DNA from: Axinella damicornis
Lineage: Eukaryota > Porifera > Demospongiae > Axinellida > Axinellidae
Direction of reading: 5' to 3'
Assembly (NCBI GenBank): GCA_963931865.1
Contig: OZ007509.1
Span: 819,978 to 883,977 of the forward strand
DNA length: 64,000 nt
The translations under genes were made by a program, and so were the position numbers. The first letter of the stretch is position 1, and each line of letters opens with the position of its first letter. Below the pieces are notes generated by a model. It did no database searches. It was not told the DNA's origin and worked only from the letters and a program-made list of their open reading frames with translations. This document shows positions 57,477 through 64,000 of this stretch, piece after piece.

Positions 57477-58199
57477 GCCCTCTACTAAACTGAAAATTTG
57501 GACCGTGGAATTTTTTTTGAAAGCCTAGGGTAGCCAAACCTCTGTTTTTGAGGGCGGTAGTGAGTTTTAGGCTGTAGCCTGCAAGTGAGGAGAGCAGGTG
57601 GTAAATCCATGCTTAGTTTTTGGGCCTGCTTTGTCACGGTGTATTGATGATGGGGTCAGAGTGTGGGTGTGGCCTTGGAGAGGCACACCAACTAAAACCG
57701 ACTCAAGCCGAGGGCACTCTTCAAAAGGTCAACCTACCCCCTGCAAAACTAGGGATGCTTTCCACGTTCACCTCTCAGTTACAGAGTTTTGGCCACACAT
57801 CTACTCCCTCTCACCAGCCTAGTCCAGCTACCAAACCAGCCATAACACGAAAATGGACGGGGCCTGTAATGCCGAAAGGTCAACTCTCTAGAGTACCTTG
57901 GCCAGGGAGCTGTCGGATGCTGTTCACTTTCCAGGCTGTTCTTCGGCCACTTCAGCAGCCCCACAAACATTCTGCTCACTCCACCTAGCTATTCACACTC
58001 AGATAGCCCATCGCTACATTCAATAAGCTAGAATAGGTCCTTACTTTAAAAAAAAAATAAAAAAAAGAGTGTTGTAGCAAATCTTCAAAGTACCGCATGG
58101 CCACATCAGAGTACCGATTTGAAACTTGAAAGGGCCGCTAGCCGCATCAAAGAGAGAAGCCCCCCTTGTTTATTCCGGTTGCCGCCATGCAGTCCAATC

Positions 58200-59977
58200 G
58201 CCAACGTACAAACTTCCGGGAATTTAATTACAGCGCACGGCCACTTCCTGTCCGAAAATGGCGTTTTCTACATCGTGCAGTTCAAGCGATGTTATTTCTC
58301 TCCTCGAAGATGGCGAAGGGTCGGGCTACACTGTTTCGAGGTAAGTAGGAGTATGGTTGTAGTAATAGCTACCTAATCTTGGTCAAAGACGGCGAGCATA
58401 AAGGGAATTAGCGATTTAGTGTGCTCATGTTGACCTTTTTGTAAGGTCAAAAGTGGTGTTTAAGGGTATATCTTCTTCCTGGGGGCTGGAACACGGCTGT
58501 TAAGGCTAATAGCAGTTAGCTATGGGTATACTGAACTAGCAGAGTAAGTTTTAAGTTGGTGAATGAAGATTACTAGAAATGGCACCAGCTTTTATAACCC
58601 TGATCCTGATCATCTCTCAATACGGTATGATTAAGCATGCACATGTGGATACACATAATAACACTAGGAATACGCATGCGCAGTGTCTGTGCCTTGCGCG
58701 CGCACGCTCACAATCTGTAATAGTATAGTAGGCGTGGTTTCCTGTGGAAGAAAAACGAAGGTGCGAAAGTCAGTTCAGCGTGCGAAGTTTAGTTGTTCGA
58801 AGTTGTGCGAAGTTGCTGATTGAGGTTGAAGATGGCTAAGCGTTGCCAGGAAGAATACGAAGACGTTAGCGAGGTTCTACACCCTTCGACACTGTCAACA
58901 CTCTATATGTACGTACCATGGCCTAGCCTACTAAACGTTTGTCTTACTTGTCTCCGCTAAACTCTCCTTGTATACATCGCTTCTTCGTCAATCTGTCAGA
59001 CTCTCTCTCCTTTGTCTTACTCTCTTCTGAGGTAGTGTCTCTTTTCCCTGTATAGATCGCTTCTTTGCATTTCGCACGCGCAGTACGTGCACGAGCACAT
59101 GGCTATCGGGACCACAGAAACTGCAGCGATGCAACCGCCCCCTGCCCCTCGCAATTAAAGTGTGACGGATATATATACAGACGCGATGTGACTACGCTGC
59201 ACGATTAGTTGCCTCGCGCTAAGGCGCTCGGCAATAAAGCTGCTATATTTGTAATTCATAGTCACTATTATCACCAGATTCATGCTCTATGACCTCCTCT
59301 AGCTCTTCACCATCTCTCATCCAGTGTTAATATCAGCGTCTTCTGCTGGTCCGGTGCTCCTGCTGTTATATATTGTCTACTTCGAGATCTGTCACTCTCA
59401 CATGGAAGGTGAGCCCCAACGGTACAGATAATGCTTTTGCATCCAGGTGCTCAGTGTCTGTTTATAACCATCTGTCACTCTCACATGGAACGGTACGAAT
59501 AATGCTGTGGCATCCAGGTGCTCAGTGTCTGTTTATAGCCACAACTAATGGCTGCACATCCTGTCTTGCACCTGCAACCATTTAGCCACATGTAGCCACT
59601 TAGAACCAATTGTGCCTATCAGGCTATGCTTTCTACATGTATGTTCACTGGTACCTCCCATACCACTGACAATCAGCCGCCTTCTCAACCATCCATATAT
59701 ACTGTGGATTCATGTGACAACAAACCCTCTCTATGGTGTCAAAACACAGCGTTTTGTAATGATCAGTATACACAACCCGATTGGGAATGATATGCCCTAT
59801 AGTATCCCTGGCTCTGCTATAACCCTCTTATTGAGCATCTCCTAGAGCCTGTGTGCTACGGTTTTACTGTACACTGGATGGTCGCGCAACTCTTAATATT
59901 GCATTTGGTGCTAGCCTTGATTGGCTTTGGTATGGGTTCGATAACATTTCTCCCAAGCTGTTTTGCACATAGTGTCC
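58200..59977. other. Interior of the composite element, no recognised gene
   Basis: Two exon-like starts are visible: ATG at 58309 (MAKGRATLFR, followed by a consensus GTAAGT donor) and ATG at 58832 (MAKRCQEEYEDVSE…, with a GTACGT donor after LSTLY). The sequence before each is GC-rich and promoter-like. Neither has a downstream partner that I can support. Around 59380-59540 a 60-base CTGTCACTCTCACATGGAA unit is duplicated. Confidence 0.35.
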
Positions 59978-60507
59978 TACCGTAGAGACTGGTTAATAGG
60001 CGCATGCGCTTATCACATGCAGCAGCAAGAAAGTATGCGCTTATTATGAGTATACGCTTATTAGCACTATAGCGGTAACAGGTCCCGATCATGGCAAACT
60101 GACGAAGATGCTGTGAGCGATGTCATCACACATGTATCTACAAGGGAGTATGGTCCCGTACTTCATGTCGGTGGTGAGATTCTTCAACTTACACACGAGG
60201 ACAGAAACGATGACTGCGCCGTCCATTTTGCCACAGTGTGTGGCTTGGGCAGGGAACGGAGAGCGATGGTAGTAGGCTACGTCCCTTGAGAGTTGTCATG
60301 TAAGTGTTTGCTATCCAGCGTAGCTTGAGAGTGTGCTTCTGCACAATCTGTCGTAGTGTCTCGCTAACTCGCACAAAATCGACATGTCAGCATTTTTTTT
60401 GGCGTATGCGCTAATTAATTGATACGTAAGGACAAGAAGGAAGTATGCGCTTATTTAAAATTATGTGCTTAATAGCTGCATGCGCCTATTAACCCGTCTC
60501 TACGGTA
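59978..60507. mobile_element. 530-bp MITE with TACCGTAGAGAC termini
   Basis: TACCGTAGAGACTGGTTAAT at 59978 is mirrored at the other end (60478-60507) with one difference over 30 bases. Internal GCGCTTATTA-type motifs recur. A TA target is possible. No transposase. A related TTAGGCGCA motif occurs in the gene C intron near 25750. Confidence 0.7.
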
Positions 60508-60646
60508 ATGCATTCAGTGTTGGTCAGTGTGTACCCTTTCCTCTGTTATTCTTCCACTGCTATAGGATGAGTGTACCTTGGATTACTCTTCTTGCAGAGC
60601 AGTGAGCAGGAGCTACACTGGCAGGTTGAACTTTGGACGCTGTTAG

Positions 60647-62507
60647 CTGAACCAGAATAGTATTCGAACTGCAAAGTCTGCATATTTTCACAAACTTAAC
60701 CCATCCAATCCCAGACAGTTTTGGAAGGCAGTCAAGCATCTTAACAAGAGCTCTTCATCTATCCCTGTTCTGACCCACAATGATGTAACGCACGATTCTG
60801 ATGAGGCAAAGGCAAATGTCCTGAACTCATTTTTCTCAAGTTGTTTCAACAACTCGGTCCCAGCATTGCATCCACTGGACTGTAATCTCTCTGCATTGCA
60901 CCACACCCCCGACATCCTTTGCAGTGAGGAATGGGTCTTGGATATGTTGCAGTCTCTCAAGACTGCCAAGGCCAGTGGCAAAGATGGTATCTCTGCTCAC
61001 ATGTTGAAATATACTGCTGATGCGATAGCTCCCTCCATCACCAAGCTTTTCAATCTCTCTATTCAACTGGGTCAGCCACCTACTGCATGGAAATGCTCTA
61101 ATGTCGTACCCATCCCGAAGAAACAGGGTGCTAAAGGCCCAAATGACTTCAGGCCAATATCCTTGCTACCAATCCTCAGTAAGATTCTTGAAAAGCATTT
61201 CCATTGTTTAATCTCGGACCATCTTAGAGAGCACTGTCCACTGTCTAACTGCCAATGGGGATTCCAAGCTGCCAAATCCTCTGTCTCTGCATTGTTGTCC
61301 ACCACACACGATTGGTTCCAGCAGATCGAGGATGGAAAGGAAATAGGAGCAGTATTTTTTGACTTTTGCAAAGCCTTTGACACTGTCCCTCATCAGCCAT
61401 TACTTACTAAGCTTTGTCAACGTGGAATTAACCCTCACATTGTCCAGTGGATACATAATTACCTGGCAGACCGCAAGCAGTGTGTAGTGGTGAACGGTGC
61501 ATCCTCCCTGCCCACGAGTGTTGTGTCAGGTGTACCCCAAGGTTCCATCCTTGGTCCTCTGTTGTTCCTCATATATATTGATGATATAGCAGATGTCAGC
61601 CTATCTGATGGCTCAAAGATTGTTCTCTATGCAGACGACATTCTTCTATACCGCCCCATCTCACTACCTGTGGACCTTGAACTCCTTCAGAGAGATGTCG
61701 ACACCCTAGAAAATTATGCCTCAGCTAACTACTTGACGTTTAACGTCGCCAAATGTAAATTTATGCTAGTGTCAAGGAAAAAGCGACATATAAACCCGAA
61801 CCCCTCCATTTCTCTATATGGATCCCCACTGGAAGTAACACCCACTTTTAAATATCTTGGTTTGCTAATAACATCTGATCTCTCCTGGACCACTCACATT
61901 AACAATATATGCTCCAAGGCGAGACGGATTCTGGGTCTTGTGTATAGGTGTTTTTACGGGCACTCAGATGTGGCAACTTTACGTCAGTTATATGTATCCC
62001 TGGTACGGCCACATCTGGAATATGCTGCTCCAGTGTGGTCTCCTCACTTGCAGAAAGACATAGCCATGCTTGAGAAAACCCAGCAATTTGCGAGTAGAAT
62101 TTGCACTAAAAACTGGGATGCTGGCTACCATGAGCTTTTGGACATGCTTGATCTACCTTCGCTTGCACAGCGTAGACTGCACACAAGGCTGTGCTATGTG
62201 TATAAGATAGTCCACGGGCTGTTGTACTTTCCCCCTGATGTTGTTGTACCTAGCAGCGCTTTATCCCACAATCCTCGTTCACATTTATTATATCAACCAT
62301 TTGCACATACTAATTCATATTTGCATTCCTTTATACCTAACTCTGTTTCAAATTGGAATATGTTACCAGATTATGTTGTTTCCTCCCCTTCATTTACCTC
62401 CTTTAAATATAATCTTTCATTGTTTACCTTGTAGTAGGGTACACTACTCATTAGCGCAGCTATTTGTGTATCCTTGTTGTATTATTCAACAGAAGTTTCA
62501 TAGAAAG

Positions 62508-62539
<32 letters not shown>
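60647..62539 (+). mobile_element. 5'-truncated non-LTR retrotransposon (LINE), reverse transcriptase
   Basis: The frame is open from 60647 to the TAG ending at 62434, without an initiating ATG at the left edge. It encodes the middle and C-terminal parts of a LINE ORF2: KASGKDGI, FRPISLLPILSKI, GFQAAKSS, FFDFCKAFDTVPH, GVPQGSILGPLLFLIYIDDI, the catalytic LYADDILLY box, and the thumb/C-terminal segment with HLEYAAPVW and LLDMLDLPSLAQRRL. No endonuclease domain is present. A poly-A run at 62508-62539 marks the 3' end. It resembles CR1/Jockey-group elements. 5' truncation fits target-primed reverse transcription. Confidence 0.85.
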
Positions 62540-62543
<4 letters not shown>

Positions 62544-63258
62544 CCGGTGACTCTGTTTGCTATCACTTTATACTTTCATCTCGAAGTGTGAAGTGCTCTG
62601 TACCATCTGCTGACTCAGGAACAGACTTCAGAGCCTCTATGTAGAGTTCTGTCATATGTTAATGCCGGTGACTATACATTTTCTCATTCCCGCATGCATT
62701 ATTTTATGTGGACTGTTTATACAATTTGCATTGCTGGAACACGGAAACTGATGTAAACCCTAACTATAGCATTCATACTTCTTGAACAAAATACCTGCAA
62801 TAGCTGTCCAGGAGTTGGTTACTGCAAACGGCACCAATTTTTGTGAAGATGGTGCTCATTTTTACCCAATTCCAGTTGTCAGGTCATATCTCTCGTTCTG
62901 AGTAAGCTACAAACTTTGTACATGAATTGTTGTGTAGAGCTACTGTAGCTGAGCTTGCATACCAAAAAGTATTATAATCACTACACTACATCCGAAGATA
63001 TAACCTTTCTTGTGTGATCACTTCATTACTTCAGATTTAGTCATACCGTATACTTCCGGAAATGTTCCGCGTTATGCATACGTGCCGTTGTAAATAAATT
63101 TGTACAGGCGTGAATGGATTTCCGGTACGTTGGCGATTGGACTGCATGGGAAAACGTAAACACATTAATAATTCTATATAACCGTATGCGAGTGACATCA
63201 TCTCATTAATTATTCATGAGCAAAATTGTGCGATTTCGCCGATGTCATGCTTCCTACC

Positions 63259-64000
63259 TTAACTTCAGCACGTACATTGCAGTGGCATAGCTTCATGATG
63301 AGGGCCCGTATGTGTGTCTAAGTTATATCGAGGGGCAACCGCACTCCTGGTAGCCGTTGCAACGCCGGCTGCGACTCGCCCTAGCTAAAGCTAAGTATCG
63401 CAGTTAGTTCCAATTAACGCACATGCCACGTGGCAACCACGCTCAGTCGATCGCTAGCAATGGCGGCCAAAGGGAAGACACGAAGTTACTACAGCACTTT
63501 CAACTTTGCCAGCACGGTGAGTTTTGGCATGTAAGCGTCGGTGAACGACAGCGATCACGGCCATGTGGTCAGAATCTTCGTGTGCCTTTGCTAGGAACGG
63601 TACTGCCACCGGAAGTCGGAGAGAGCGCTCGAGCAATGGCGGCCACGGCGAGACATAAGCGCTTGTATCTCCACCACCAAGGTGAGTTTCAGCACAATTA
63701 TTATGCATTTGTCTAACTGCATGATAGGGATCACGACGGTGTAGTCAGAATCTCTGTAGACCTTTCCTGCGTGCTGTGAGGTTTGATTAGGTTATTTATT
63801 TATTTATTTACGCGGCACAATTTTTCCTATACCAGGAGTGTAACAAGAGGGTGATTTACTCAACCAAGTCCAGTATACTGCTGACCTCTCAAGCTACTGA
63901 TCACGACCTCTCAAGAGTGATACCATAACAGGAGTTTTGTGTAACAGTGTAAACGTTTTGTCAATCAGCAACGTCAGTTTGCACTGCAAAAGATGATTGT
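63259..64000. other. Resumed D1-D2 intron sequence with a second small insertion
   Basis: 63274-63340 and 63841-64000 match the start of the D1-D2 intron of genes B and D (TTGCAGTGGC…, then GAGGGTGATTTACTCA… to GCAAAAGATGATTGT), although the sequence before the 6.8-kb element (56086-56335) matches gene C. The window ends inside this intron. Confidence 0.65.
63342..63840. mobile_element. 499-bp insertion with CACTCCTGGTA terminal repeats
   Basis: CACTCCTGGTA (63342-63352) is repeated inversely as TACCAGGAGTG (63830-63840), and the intron of genes B and D is continuous across the point. It holds two related exon-like starts about 170 bases apart, each AGCAATGGCGGCCA…GGTGAGTTT (MAAKGKTRSYYSTFNF at 63461 and MAATARHKRLYLHHQ near 63637). 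The product is not recognised. Confidence 0.6.

Larger units (their letters stand above)
56497..63258. mobile_element. 6.8-kb TTAA-flanked composite transposon inside gene E
   Basis: TTAA precedes (56493-56496) and follows (63259-63262) the unit. Its ends (GGTAGGAAGCACGGCATCGG and the inverse of …GATGTCATGCTTCCTACC) match over about 77 bases with some five differences. TTAA target sites are characteristic of piggyBac-type elements, but no piggyBac transposase is visible. Inside are a large palindrome (about 56607-57130 against 57680-58189), a second inverted pair near 58187-58220 and 63120-63150, a MITE (59978-60507) and a LINE fragment (60647-62539). Probably a non-autonomous carrier with nested insertions. 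Confidence 0.65.

Noticed and set aside
56655..58376. Host genes in the open frames within the inverted repeats
   Set aside because: Both arms give mirrored short frames with no recognised domain; they are treated as transposon sequence.

Overview
The window is eukaryotic and animal. It has many short GT-AG exons and a five-member tandem gene family on the + strand that encodes receptor protein tyrosine phosphatase (RPTP)-type proteins, together with hAT, TTAA-type and PIF-like DNA elements, a non-LTR retrotransposon and large minisatellites. My best guess is an early-branching invertebrate such as a demosponge; this is inference, because no RNA marker or known gene fixes the taxon.

Layout. 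1-1572: a B-box-like fragment and a MITE. 1573-6724: gene A, a fibronectin type III (FN3) receptor with a short tyrosine-motif tail and no phosphatase. 7589-19500: gene B, a complete RPTP (1232 codons by my exon model). 20237-22298: a 10-bp minisatellite. 22621-33794: gene C, an RPTP pseudogene with at least six lesions. 34916-44266: gene D, a complete RPTP. 45003-48798: a second, larger 10-bp minisatellite. 49081-56085: gene E, an RPTP whose second phosphatase domain would lie beyond the window. 56340-63840: nested transposable elements inside the D1-D2 intron of E. The order B-array-C is repeated as D-array-E, so an ancestral gene-array-gene block probably duplicated.

The RPTP model, from N- to C-terminus, is: signal peptide; three to six FN3 domains (one exon each, phase 1-1, each with paired cysteines); an optional mini-exon; an (SSSTDPGT)n stalk plus transmembrane helix; a juxtamembrane exon ending NICYE(R/K)(V/L)P; an I-set immunoglobulin domain; catalytic PTP domain D1 ([16 protein letters not shown]); and a D2 pseudophosphatase (WTPEG, and [10 protein letters not shown] in place of HCxAGxxRxG). 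Splice phases close at every junction in B, D and the visible part of E, which is strong evidence for one reading frame running from the ectodomain through the Ig domain into the phosphatase. The Ig domain is therefore on the cytoplasmic side, and it lacks both of the usual disulphide cysteines. I do not recognise this architecture (FN3-TM-Ig-PTP-PTP) from any RPTP class I know.

The genes share ectodomains but differ in FN3 content (A 1-5, B 1,4,5,6, C 1-6, D 1-3, E 1-6), in stalk length and in output: ITIM-like tail (A) versus active phosphatase (B, D, E). This looks like a paired or diversifying receptor cluster acting through phosphotyrosine; any role in self/non-self recognition is speculative.
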